Below are positions 1-7,173 of a DNA stretch of 19,398 bases, piece by piece; within the stretch, counting starts at the first letter, position 1, and every line of letters begins with the position of its first letter. The notes under the pieces are model-generated. The model was not told the DNA's origin and did no database searches. It was given only the letters and a program-made list of their open reading frames with translations. This DNA is from Erythrobacteraceae bacterium CCH12-C2 (GTDB lineage: Bacteria > Pseudomonadota > Alphaproteobacteria > Sphingomonadales > Sphingomonadaceae). The position numbers and the translations under genes were made by a program. The stretch is from contig LSKF01000158.1 of assembly GCA_001556995.1 (NCBI GenBank), forward strand, positions 1 to 19,398, written 5' to 3'.

Positions 1-160
1 GTGCGGGGGTCGGGGCTGGAGGGGGCGTCACGCCGCTGTCACTCTGCGCGGCCAAGGGCATGGCCAACAGCAGCGCCGCAGCGGTCAGGATCGCACGAAA
101 ACCCGGCAAGGCAGGCGCAGCATTGCTCGACAAACCCGTCTCCATCAGCCTATGCGCCAT
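1..160 (-). CDS. Exported protein, N-terminal fragment (runs off left edge)
   Basis: A minus-strand reading frame opens at an ATG complementary to 158-160 and stays open to base 1, so only about 53 residues are visible. It reads as a signal peptide: a polar stretch with Arg and His, a hydrophobic core (ILTAAALLLAMPLA) and an Ala-rich cleavage site near AAQ/SDSG, then a Pro/Ala-rich segment (TPPPAPTPA). An in-frame ATG at 143-145 would give a shorter, more typical n-region and could be the real start. No clear Shine-Dalgarno is visible before either start. It is divergent from glpX across a gap of about 50 bases. The function cannot be told from this fragment. Export to the periplasm or outer membrane is the only supported statement. 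Confidence 0.6.
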   Translation of the reverse strand, partial: MAHRLMETGLSSNAAPALPGFRAILTAAALLLAMPLAAQSDSGVTPPPAPTPA

Positions 161-209
161 GCATATTCAAAGGTGGCTGCAACCAAAGCAATAAGGGCCT
201 GAATTGCGC

Positions 210-1226
210 ATGAACTCCGCGAACGATACCCCCCTCACCGCTGCTGAGCAAGCCGCCACCGACAATGCCATCCAGCGCGTGCTGGTGCTGGAGATGGTGC
301 GCGTCACCGAAGCGGCAGCGATTGCCGCGGCGCAGCTGATCGGGCGCGGGGATGAAAAGGCTGCGGATGCCGCCGCCGTGGCCGCGATGCGCAAGGCCTT
401 CGACAACCTCTATATCGACGGCACCGTGGTGATCGGCGAAGGCGAGCGCGATGAAGCCCCGATGCTGTTCATCGGCGAGAAGGTGGGCATGGGTAAGGGG
501 CCCAAGATCGACATCGCGCTCGATCCGCTCGAAGGCACGACGATTACCGCCAAGGCCGGGCCGAATGCGCTCGCGGTGCTGGCGGCGGCGGAAGAGGGGT
601 GTCTGCTCAACGCGCCCGACACCTACATGGACAAGATCGCCGTCGGCCCCGGCTATCCCGAAGGCATCATCGACCTCGCCAAGACGCCCACCGAAAACGT
701 CTGCGCGGTGGCGAAGACCAAGGGGGTGGAGCCCTCGCAGATCAATGTCTGCGTGCTCGACCGTCCGCGCCATGCCGAGCTGATCGCCGAGCTACGCAAG
801 CTGGGCTGCGGGGTGGTGCTGATCGGCGATGGGGACGTCGCGGGCGTGATCGCAGTGACCGACGAGGACACCACCATCGACATGTACATGGGCCAGGGTG
901 GCGCGCCGGAAGGCGTGCTCGCGGCGGCTGCACTACGCTGTGTCGGCGGGCAGTTCAACGGCCGGCTGGTGTTCCGCAACGAGGACGAAAAGGCCCGCGC
1001 CCGCAAGTGGGGCATCGAGGACCTCAATCGCATCTACAAACTTGAGGACCTCGCGCGCGGCGACTGCATCTTCGCTGCCACCGGCGTCACCGACGGCTCG
1101 CTGCTCGGCGGGGTCAAACGCCGCCGCAAGCCGACGGGCGGGACAATCCTCACCACCGAAAGCGTAGTGATGCGGGCGTCATCCGGCACGGTACGCTGGA
1201 TCAGGGGCGAACACCGGATCGCCTGA
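210..1226 (+). CDS. glpX: Fructose-1,6-bisphosphatase class II
   Basis: This enzyme hydrolyses fructose 1,6-bisphosphate to fructose 6-phosphate in gluconeogenesis, in the cytoplasm. The 338-aa length fits the family (E. coli GlpX is about 336). Family landmarks: VLEMVRVTEAAA near residue 25, GRGDEKAAD near 46, IDGTVVIGEGERDEAPML at 69-86, and the DPLEGT metal/phosphate signature of the Li-sensitive phosphatase fold at 105-110. LNAPDTYMDKI, GDGDVAG and GGAPEGVLAAAALR follow, with ATGVTDGSLL near the C-terminus. The ATG at 210 is used. An in-frame TTG at 204 lies 6 nt after AAGGG (193-197) and would add Met-Arg, so the start is ambiguous by two residues. The next gene is convergent, with a hairpin in the gap. 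Identification is by recalled similarity to E. coli GlpX. Confidence 0.95.
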   Translation: MNSANDTPLTAAEQAATDNAIQRVLVLEMVRVTEAAAIAAAQLIGRGDEKAADAAAVAAMRKAFDNLYIDGTVVIGEGERDEAPMLFIGEKVGMGKGPKIDIALDPLEGTTITAKAGPNALAVLAAAEEGCLLNAPDTYMDKIAVGPGYPEGIIDLAKTPTENVCAVAKTKGVEPSQINVCVLDRPRHAELIAELRKLGCGVVLIGDGDVAGVIAVTDEDTTIDMYMGQGGAPEGVLAAAALRCVGGQFNGRLVFRNEDEKARARKWGIEDLNRIYKLEDLARGDCIFAATGVTDGSLLGGVKRRRKPTGGTILTTESVVMRASSGTVRWIRGEHRIA

Positions 1227-1239
1227 GGTTTGCGGCAGG

Positions 1240-1259
1240 GGCTTCGCGGGGCCGAAGCC
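1240..1259. terminator. Hairpin in convergent gap, possible bidirectional terminator
   Basis: GGCTTCG and CGAAGCC form a perfect 7-bp stem around a 6-nt GC-rich loop, in the 36-base gap between the glpX stop and the stop of the minus-strand TonB-like gene. There is no U-run on either side, so intrinsic termination is inferred from position and stem only. Confidence 0.45.
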
Positions 1260-1262
1260 GAA

Positions 1263-2123
1263 TTACTGTTGCTCCGTGCTTTCTTCCGTCTTGCTCTCGG
1301 CCTTGACCTTGCGGTCGTCCGATTTGGGCAGCACGAAGTATGAAATGACGTTGACCCGCTCGTTGTAAATTCGCCGCCCAGCCTGATTACGAACGCGGAT
1401 ACGGAGCCCCGGTTCGGTTCGCAGCGCTGCTTTGCCGAAACCGTAACCAGCCGGCCTTTCCTCAACCAGCTTGCAATCGCGCACGCGGTCGCGCGGCAGC
1501 ACGAAACAATCGAGCAGAACCGCACCCTCTATGCCGGCCTTGCGGGCGGCAGGGGGATAGTATCGGTGGTTTTGGGAAAAATCCATGCTGGGGGCCCACG
1601 AGGCAATCAGCTTGCTGCCCTTGCCCATGCCGGTGCCCGCGCCGCCACTGCCATTACCGGCAATGCCGTCCCCGCCCGCGCCGCCAGAGCCGACCGGGCC
1701 TTGCGCCAAGTCGCCTTTGCTGGTCGCTTCGCCGATCGGCTTCAATCCCACGTCGGGAACAGGCACCTGCGGCACCACAGGCGCAAGATCGATCGCGGTA
1801 GGGAGCAGAACCGGGAGCGCGGGTGCTGGGGCGATGGTGCGCGGACGGCTGGAAGGCGAGGATTCCTCCGCGCTGTCGGCAAGTATCTCGGGCTGATCGA
1901 CCGGCTTCTCCTTCGGCGGGTCGCTGCGCTCAGCTGGGATCTGCACGAGAGGCATCACTGTCAGCGTTGCTTCGACGGACCGGACCCGGTTTGCGACGCC
2001 CGACACCAGAAACAGCATGCCGATGAACGCCCCGGTGGCGATTAGGGAGAGCAGCAGGGCAGATGGGTTCGGGCTGCGCTTGCGGGACAGGAAATCGGCA
2101 GAGCTGTTCAGGGGGGCAGACAT
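1263..2123 (-). CDS. TonB-family energy transducer-like protein
   Basis: The 286-aa product has the layout of a TonB-type periplasm-spanning protein. A short cytoplasmic tail with RKR is followed by one membrane segment at about 21-40 (SALLLSLIATGAFIGMLFLV). A Pro/Glu-rich stretch (about 64-130) and a Gly-rich linker (about 139-170) come next, then a TonB C-terminal-like domain at about 185-265. That domain starts YYPPAARKAGIEGAVLLDCF and ends VNVISYFVLP. Two cysteines (C206, C217) could pair in the periplasm. An in-frame ATG at 2183 would add 20 residues, but those codons include ATA, AGT, CGT and CCA and have lower GC3 than the body of the gene, so the inner ATG is preferred. Neither start has a strong Shine-Dalgarno. 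No exbB/exbD lies alongside. It probably passes proton-motive energy to outer-membrane receptors; which receptor is unknown. Confidence 0.75.
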   Translation of the reverse strand: MSAPLNSSADFLSRKRSPNPSALLLSLIATGAFIGMLFLVSGVANRVRSVEATLTVMPLVQIPAERSDPPKEKPVDQPEILADSAEESSPSSRPRTIAPAPALPVLLPTAIDLAPVVPQVPVPDVGLKPIGEATSKGDLAQGPVGSGGAGGDGIAGNGSGGAGTGMGKGSKLIASWAPSMDFSQNHRYYPPAARKAGIEGAVLLDCFVLPRDRVRDCKLVEERPAGYGFGKAALRTEPGLRIRVRNQAGRRIYNERVNVISYFVLPKSDDRKVKAESKTEESTEQQ

Positions 2124-2330
2124 GGTCTGGCCGTGCGGATACGGCGTTATTGGCAACCAAGTCTTGTCACGACTTATGCTCATTCTAGCCTGAAAAAAGC
2201 GTCATCCTTCGTGAACCTAAGCTGCCATTCAGCTCCTTTCTCTTTCATGAACAATGAGCAGAAAAATCTTTTCTTTTCAACGAATAGTGCGGCCCGAAGT
2301 GCCCGTTGGGCGAGTCGCCAGCAGCCGAGA
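2124..2330. other. A+T-richer intergenic region
   Basis: This gap between two minus-strand genes is clearly richer in A and T than its surroundings, with runs such as gaaaaaagcg and cagaaaaatcttttcttttc around 2190-2275. It probably carries the promoter of the TonB-like gene. A TAGAAT hexamer on the minus strand overlaps the discarded upstream ATG at 2183, but no good -35 lies at the right distance, so no promoter is called. Short frames through it have no recognisable content. Confidence 0.35.
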
Positions 2331-2618
2331 CTAAGCCCAGTCCCCCAACAGCGGGGTGAATTCATCGACGCGGATCAACTGCCACACGCCGCCGGTCAGG
2401 TAGGGGTCATCGGCAAGGATCGCCCGCGCCGCCGCTTCATCCTCGGCCTTCACGATCAGCAGCGAGCCGATGATGAGCCCATCCGCGCGCTTCAACGGGC
2501 CGACGATCACGAAATGCTCGGCATTGGCGTTGACGAAGTCGAGATGCGCTGGGCGGTGGATCGCGCGCAGTCGCCCGCCGTCTTCCCCGTCGCGGCAATG
2601 GAAGCAGAACATGCGCAT
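2331..2618 (-). CDS. YciI family protein
   Basis: A 95-aa cytoplasmic protein of the YciI-like ferredoxin-like fold. Visible family features are RPAHLDFV with His25, a VGPL turn at 39-42, the GSLLIVKAEDEAAARAILADDPY segment (residues 51-73), and a C-terminal strand of the WQLIRVDEFTPLL type. The His25 and Asp71 pair corresponds to the conserved His/Asp active-site-like pair of the family. The substrate is generally unknown for these proteins. The start at ATG 2616-2618 has a GGGGA-like Shine-Dalgarno about 8 nt upstream on the minus strand; a second Met at residue 3 is the alternative. It is divergent from putA across about 170 bases and may share regulatory sequence with it. Confidence 0.85.
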   Translation of the reverse strand: MRMFCFHCRDGEDGGRLRAIHRPAHLDFVNANAEHFVIVGPLKRADGLIIGSLLIVKAEDEAAARAILADDPYLTGGVWQLIRVDEFTPLLGDWA

Positions 2619-2666
2619 GTGATTGATCCCCAGTAAGCAGGCGCACGCTAACCGGGCGCGTTCCCA

Positions 2667-2688
2667 CGATCAAGGCGCGATCAAGGCG
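2667..2688. repeat. Perfect 11-bp tandem repeat upstream of putA
   Basis: CGATCAAGGCG occurs twice back to back, so the copies lie about one helical turn apart in the gap between the divergent YciI-like gene and putA. This could be a direct-repeat regulator site or chance in GC-rich DNA. Confidence 0.6.
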
Positions 2689-2713
2689 GCAGCGGGCGGA
2701 CCACTTGCAAACA

Positions 2714-2730
2714 CTGCGCTTGAAGCGCAG
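2714..2730. promoter_or_regulatory. 17-nt perfect palindrome upstream of putA, candidate operator
   Basis: CTGCGCT-TGA-AGCGCAG is a perfect dyad with a 3-nt centre, 57 nt before the putA ATG. It could be an operator for a proline-responsive regulator, because this PutA lacks the DNA-binding domain used for autoregulation in enterics. As RNA it would form a hairpin. The function is inferred from position only. Confidence 0.35.
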
Positions 2731-2787
2731 CCTTGGCCGGTTAAAGGCGCGGGCCCAAGCCCCGACTCGTTTCAGGTGAAATCACAT

Positions 2788-5700
2788 ATGGCTGACGCCC
2801 CCGCCCCCACCGTTCTTGATCGCAGCGATCTGCGCCGCGCTTACCGGCAGGACGAGGAAGCCTGCATTGCGGAGCGGCTCGATCAGGCGGCGCCCGCGGC
2901 GCGCGTGCATGGCGCGGCGGCGGCGTTGGCGATTGAGCTTATCGAGGGCGCGCGGACGCACAAGGCCAGCGGAATTGACGCTTTCCTCCAGCAATATGGC
3001 CTCGATACCGAGGAAGGCATCGCGCTGATGTGCCTGGCCGAGGCGCTGCTGCGCGTCCCCGACGCGGCCACCGCCGACGCGCTGATCCGCGACAAGATCG
3101 GCAGCATCGATTGGGGCGAGCATCTCGGCGAAAGCTCCTCAACCTTCGTCAACGCGGCGACATTCTCGCTGATGCTGACCGGCGAAGTGCTCGATCCGCC
3201 GGATGAGCGCCAGCGCGGGATGGGGGGCGTCCTGAAGCGCGCGATGAACCGGCTGGGCGAGCCGGTGATCCGCACCGCGACGGGCCAAGCGATGAAGATC
3301 CTCGGCGGCCAGTTCGTGTTCGGCCGGACCATTGATGAGGCCTTGAAGCGCGCCGCGCCCGAACGCGCGCAGGGGATCACGCACAGCTTCGACATGCTGG
3401 GCGAAGCGGCGATGACCTTTGCCGATGCCGAGAAATATCGCCTGAGCTACGAAGCCGCTCTAACCCGGCTGGCGCGCGAGGCTGGGGCGGGGGTTACGGC
3501 CTCGCCGGGGATTTCGGTCAAGCTCTCGGCGCTGCACCCGCAATACACCTTCTTCCACGCCGACGAGGCGAAGGCAGCGATGGTGCCGATGGTGCGCGCG
3601 CTGGCTGTCCGCGCCCGCGATGCGGATATTCACTTCACCATCGATGCCGAGGAGGCCGAGCGGCTCGAACTGAGCCTCGACATCATCGAGGCGCTGGTGG
3701 TGGATGACGACCTGTTCCGCCGCCCCGACGGCAGCCGCTGGGAGGGCTTCGGCCTTGCCATTCAGGCCTATCAGAAGCGGGGCGTGGCCTTGTGCGACTG
3801 GGCGGGCAAGCTCGCGCGGCGGCACGGGCGCAAGCTGTTCGTGCGGCTGGTCAAGGGCGCCTATTGGGACAGCGAAGTGAAGCTGGCGCAGGTGGGCGGT
3901 TACAGCGATTACCCGGTGTTCACCCGCAAGGTGGCGACCGACGTGTCCTACCTCGCCTGCGCCGCGCGCCTGTTCGAACACAGCGACGTGCTGCACCCGG
4001 CCTTTGCCACGCACAACGCCTATACGATTTCCGCGATCAAGGAGCTTAGCGCAGGCCGCTCGTTTGAGTTCCAGCGCCTCCACGGCATGGGCGAGGAGGT
4101 GTACGAAGCCCTGCGCAAGGTCGAGGGCAACCGCCCGACCCCGGTGCGCATCTATGCCCCCGTCGGCGGGCACAAGGAATTGCTCGCCTATCTGGTGCGC
4201 CGCCTGCTGGAGAACGGGGCCAATACCAGCTTCGTCAACCGGATGGGCGATGCCGATATTCCGGCTGAGGCACTGGTGGGCGATCCGGTGGCGGAGCTCG
4301 CCGCGATGCACCCGCGCCGCAACCCCGCGATCCCGCTGCCGAACGCGATCTTCGGCGCGCGCCAGAACAGCGCGGGGATCGATCTCAGCGATCCCACGGT
4401 GCGCGAGCCGCTGATGGCGCGTTTGCAGGCGCTTGCCAGCGTCCAGTGGCGCGCTGAGCCGACCTTTCCGGCGGCAACGGCAGGCGATATCGCCCCGATC
4501 ACCGCGCCGCATGATCTCTCCCACGTGGTCGGCACCCGCCGTGATGCGACCGCAGACGAGGTCGATGCCGCCTTCGCCCGCGCTGCTGCGATCCAGCCGG
4601 GCTGGGACGCGCTCGGCGGGGAAAAGCGCGCGCTGCTGCTCGAAGAAGCGGCCAACCTGTTTGAGCGCCACGCCGCCGAATTCCTCAGCCTGTGCCAGCG
4701 CGAGGCGGGCAAGACGCTGCTCGATAGCGTCCTCGAATTGCGTGAGGCGGTCGATTTCCTGCGCTACTACGCCGCCGAGGCGCGGCGGCAGTTTGCCGAA
4801 CCGATGATCCTGCCCGGGCCGACGGGGGAGGAGAACACCCTCTCGCTCCACGGGCGCGGGGTGTTTGCGACGATCAGCCCATGGAACTTCCCGCTGGCGA
4901 TCTTCATCGGCATGGCCAGCGCCGCGCTCGCTGCTGGCAACAGCGTCATTGCCAAGCCCGCCGAACAGACCCCGCTGATCGCCGCGCTGGCGGTCAAGCT
5001 GTGCCACGAAGCGGGCATCCCGCCCGAGGCGCTGCAACTGCTCCCCGGCGCGGGCGAGGTCGGCCAGATGATCACCGCCGACCCGCGCCTCGCGGGCGTC
5101 GCCTTCACCGGATCGACCGCGACCGCCCGCGCGATCAACCGGGCGCTCGCCATGCGCGATGGTCCAATCGCCACGCTGATCGCCGAAACCGGGGGGCAGA
5201 ACGCGATGATCGTCGATTCCTCGGCCCTGCCCGAACAGGTGGTGCGCGATGTGCTCGCCAGCGCTTTCCAGAGCGCGGGGCAGCGCTGTTCGGCCTTGCG
5301 GGTGCTCTATCTGCAGGAGGACATCGCCGACACTGTGCTCGAAATGATCCGCGGCGGCTTTGCCGCGCTCCATGTCGGCGATCCGGCGGAGCTGGCCACC
5401 GATGTCGGTCCGGTGATCGATGAGGCCGCACGCGCAGCGCTTGAATCGCACATCGCCAACGCCGCCGCGCGCGGTTGGCCAGTGGAACGCCTGCCGCTCC
5501 CGCTGGGCCTCGCCAGCGGGTGCTTCGTCGCCCCCACGATTATCGAAGTGCCCTCGATCCGCGCGCTCGATGCCGAGCATTTCGGCCCCATCCTCCACAT
5601 CGCCCGCTTCCGCGCCGAGGCGCTGGAGCAGGTGATCGACGACATCAATGCCACAGGTTTTGGCCTCACCCTCGGCCTCCACAGCCGCATCGCCGAGACG

Positions 5701-5919
5701 CGGCGGCTCGTCCAATCCCGCGCGCGGGTCGGCAATTTCTACGTCAACCGCAACCAGATCGGCGCGGTGGTGGAAAGCCAGCCGTTCGGCGGCGAGGGCC
5801 TTTCGGGCACCGGGCCCAAGGCCGGCGGCCCGCACTATCTGGCGCGTTTTGCCACCGAGCGGGTGATGACAATCGACACCACCGCCGCCGGTGGGAATGC
5901 AAGCCTGCTAGCGAGCTGA
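2788..5919 (+). CDS. putA: Bifunctional proline dehydrogenase / L-glutamate gamma-semialdehyde dehydrogenase
   Basis: PutA oxidises proline to glutamate in two steps: FAD-linked proline dehydrogenase, then NAD-linked aldehyde dehydrogenase. It acts peripherally at the inner membrane and feeds the quinone pool. The 1043-aa product lacks the N-terminal ribbon-helix-helix domain of the roughly 1320-aa enteric form and matches the shorter form known from rhizobia. The PRODH part shows RLVKGAYWDSE (353-363), FATHNAYTI (406-414) and GGHKELLAYLVRRLLENGAN from about 460. The ALDH part shows ISPWNFP (about 696-702), the general-base region IAETGGQNAM with Glu800, and GQRCSA with catalytic Cys834. It ends with the typical TTAAGGNASLL tail. 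The ATG at 2788 is chosen over an upstream in-frame TTG at 2623 because CAGGTGA precedes it at about 8 nt and homology begins there. Regulation must come from elsewhere. Confidence 0.97.
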   Translation: MADAPAPTVLDRSDLRRAYRQDEEACIAERLDQAAPAARVHGAAAALAIELIEGARTHKASGIDAFLQQYGLDTEEGIALMCLAEALLRVPDAATADALIRDKIGSIDWGEHLGESSSTFVNAATFSLMLTGEVLDPPDERQRGMGGVLKRAMNRLGEPVIRTATGQAMKILGGQFVFGRTIDEALKRAAPERAQGITHSFDMLGEAAMTFADAEKYRLSYEAALTRLAREAGAGVTASPGISVKLSALHPQYTFFHADEAKAAMVPMVRALAVRARDADIHFTIDAEEAERLELSLDIIEALVVDDDLFRRPDGSRWEGFGLAIQAYQKRGVALCDWAGKLARRHGRKLFVRLVKGAYWDSEVKLAQVGGYSDYPVFTRKVATDVSYLACAARLFEHSDVLHPAFATHNAYTISAIKELSAGRSFEFQRLHGMGEEVYEALRKVEGNRPTPVRIYAPVGGHKELLAYLVRRLLENGANTSFVNRMGDADIPAEALVGDPVAELAAMHPRRNPAIPLPNAIFGARQNSAGIDLSDPTVREPLMARLQALASVQWRAEPTFPAATAGDIAPITAPHDLSHVVGTRRDATADEVDAAFARAAAIQPGWDALGGEKRALLLEEAANLFERHAAEFLSLCQREAGKTLLDSVLELREAVDFLRYYAAEARRQFAEPMILPGPTGEENTLSLHGRGVFATISPWNFPLAIFIGMASAALAAGNSVIAKPAEQTPLIAALAVKLCHEAGIPPEALQLLPGAGEVGQMITADPRLAGVAFTGSTATARAINRALAMRDGPIATLIAETGGQNAMIVDSSALPEQVVRDVLASAFQSAGQRCSALRVLYLQEDIADTVLEMIRGGFAALHVGDPAELATDVGPVIDEAARAALESHIANAAARGWPVERLPLPLGLASGCFVAPTIIEVPSIRALDAEHFGPILHIARFRAEALEQVIDDINATGFGLTLGLHSRIAETRRLVQSRARVGNFYVNRNQIGAVVESQPFGGEGLSGTGPKAGGPHYLARFATERVMTIDTTAAGGNASLLAS

Positions 5920-5933
5920 CACATTTTTGCGCT

Positions 5934-6476
5934 ATGTCCGCACGCATGATCGCCTTGGGCAAACGCCTCATCCTCGTTCTGGCCCTGCTGTGGGCCGGGC
6001 CCGCGTTCGCCGAGGTCACGATTCACTTCCACAGCTTCAATGGCTCGGTGCTGTTCGGGCGCTACCCCCATGCCTTCATCGTGCTGGATGGGACGCTTGA
6101 GGAAAGCGGCAAGGTGGTGGACGAGAATTATGGGTTCTCCGCCCGCGTCACCAGCCCGGCGGTGCTCTCCGGCCCGGTCGAGCATATGGTTCTGGCCGAA
6201 AAGCCAAACCAGATCCGCAGCACCAACCGCCACTTCAGCCTGCGGCTGACCGATGCGCAATATTACCGGATCGCCGCCGAAGTGCGCGCCTGGCAGAACG
6301 CGCCGGGCAAGTATTACGACCTCGAAAACCGCAATTGCATCCACTTCGTCGGAAGGATGGCCGAGTTGCTGGGGCTGAAGGTCGAATACCCGGCGGATAT
6401 GCTGCGGCGGCCGAAGAAGTGGCTCAACCACATTGTTGCGCTCAACCCCGCGCTGGGGGCCAAGCCGATCAGCTGA
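5934..6476 (+). CDS. Small exported protein with His...Asn-Cys pattern, function unknown
   Basis: A 180-aa protein with a clear signal peptide: RLILVLALLWAGPAFA, with cleavage expected after Ala26. The mature part begins EVTIHFHSFNGSVLFGRYPH. I recall similar uncharacterised proteins in sphingomonads. Two clusters stand out: RYPHAFIVLDG with His46, and ENRNCIHFVGRMAELLGL with Cys135 and His137. A His before an N-x-N-C-x-H-F-V type helix resembles circularly permuted papain-like/NlpC-P60 proteins, which would make it a periplasmic thiol hydrolase, but this is inference. The start lies 14 nt after the putA stop, so readthrough from putA is possible; no good Shine-Dalgarno is seen at this ATG or at the Met codon at 5946. 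The 3' end overlaps the stop of the convergent next gene by 8 bases. Confidence 0.75.
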   Translation: MSARMIALGKRLILVLALLWAGPAFAEVTIHFHSFNGSVLFGRYPHAFIVLDGTLEESGKVVDENYGFSARVTSPAVLSGPVEHMVLAEKPNQIRSTNRHFSLRLTDAQYYRIAAEVRAWQNAPGKYYDLENRNCIHFVGRMAELLGLKVEYPADMLRRPKKWLNHIVALNPALGAKPIS

Positions 6477-7041
6477 CCGCCGGGTTGACGCGCGTCAGGC
6501 GGATGTCGACCTCGCGTTCGACGTAAGTCCATTCTTCGCTTGCCCGCAGGCGGACGAGCAGTTCGTCGAACAGCGCTTCGTGTTCGGGGGCGAATTCGAA
6601 CCATGTGAGGAAATCGAACGGCTCGCCCAGATCGCGGCCATGGTGCAGGCGGCGGGCGATCTGCGGGAGATATTCCATGCCGATGCTGGTGTGGCGCGAT
6701 TGCTCTTCGTAGATGCGGCGGCGCTCGTCTTGCGCCAGCGCCCACCAGGCTTCGTTCTTGCTGATCGGGATCAAGGCCGCACGCCGCGCCTCCCCGCGCC
6801 CCAAGGGGCTGCCGCGCTGGCTGAGTTCGTTGAATTCGTCGCGCAAGGTGTAGCGCAGGTGGCTGGCGACGCCTGACAGCGTCCACGTCGGCATGGCCGC
6901 CGCCGGGGCATCACCCGCGCGGATCGAGAGACCCTGAACAGGGGTCAAGTCCTCCCCGCACAGGGTCGACATGCCCGTCACCGCCCAGTCACCCTGAGCA
7001 CCGCCATCAAAGGCATAAAGAACACGCGCGCCATAACTCAT
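6469..7041 (-). CDS. Chlorite dismutase family heme protein (short, clade-2-like)
   Basis: The 190-aa product matches the short dimeric branch of the Cld/DyP-related family (Nitrobacter winogradskyi Cld is about 183 aa). Diagnostic segment: RHTSIGMEYLPQIARRL (116-132), then HHGRDLGEPFDFLTWFEFAP and a C-terminal EEWTYVEREVDIRL. His117 is the expected proximal heme ligand. Arg130, 13 residues later, matches the spacing of the His/distal-Arg pair of genuine chlorite dismutases as I recall it. The substrate is uncertain: chlorite, another oxidant, or no enzymatic role. The start at 7039-7041 is preferred to upstream in-frame ATGs at 7056 and 7095, because that extension uses atypical codons and the domain starts at SYGARVLYAFDGG. 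No signal peptide is seen, so it is probably cytoplasmic. It is divergent from dcd. Confidence 0.85.
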   Translation of the reverse strand: MSYGARVLYAFDGGAQGDWAVTGMSTLCGEDLTPVQGLSIRAGDAPAAAMPTWTLSGVASHLRYTLRDEFNELSQRGSPLGRGEARRAALIPISKNEAWWALAQDERRRIYEEQSRHTSIGMEYLPQIARRLHHGRDLGEPFDFLTWFEFAPEHEALFDELLVRLRASEEWTYVEREVDIRLTRVNPAVS

Positions 7042-7173
7042 GCCGCTTTTATGCATACGAGGGGCCGACCGCCTCTTTCCAATTCGCCGCGCCATCGCGG
7101 GTCATGCCGGGAAAGGGGATATGTTGCGCCCGCGCCCTTGCCCCGGCGCGCGGCATCGGGAATCCCATGACGC

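Noticed and set aside
2180..2365. 61-codon minus-strand frame in the A+T-richer gap
   Set aside because: It overlaps the YciI-like 3' end and a probable promoter region. No family resemblance and no Shine-Dalgarno is seen.
2623..2787. In-frame TTG extension of putA by 55 residues
   Set aside because: The extension lacks PutA homology, crosses the tandem repeat and palindrome, and the ATG at 2788 has a well-placed CAGGTGA.
3460..5835. A 791-codon open frame antisense to putA
   Set aside because: It lies fully opposite a gene with unmistakable PutA motifs, and its translation is His/Arg/Gly-rich low-complexity of the kind produced by high-GC3 shadows. No domain is recognisable.
7042..7095. 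N-terminal extension of the Cld-family protein
   Set aside because: The added codons are atypical for the gene, no family similarity is seen there, and the inner ATG begins right at the domain.
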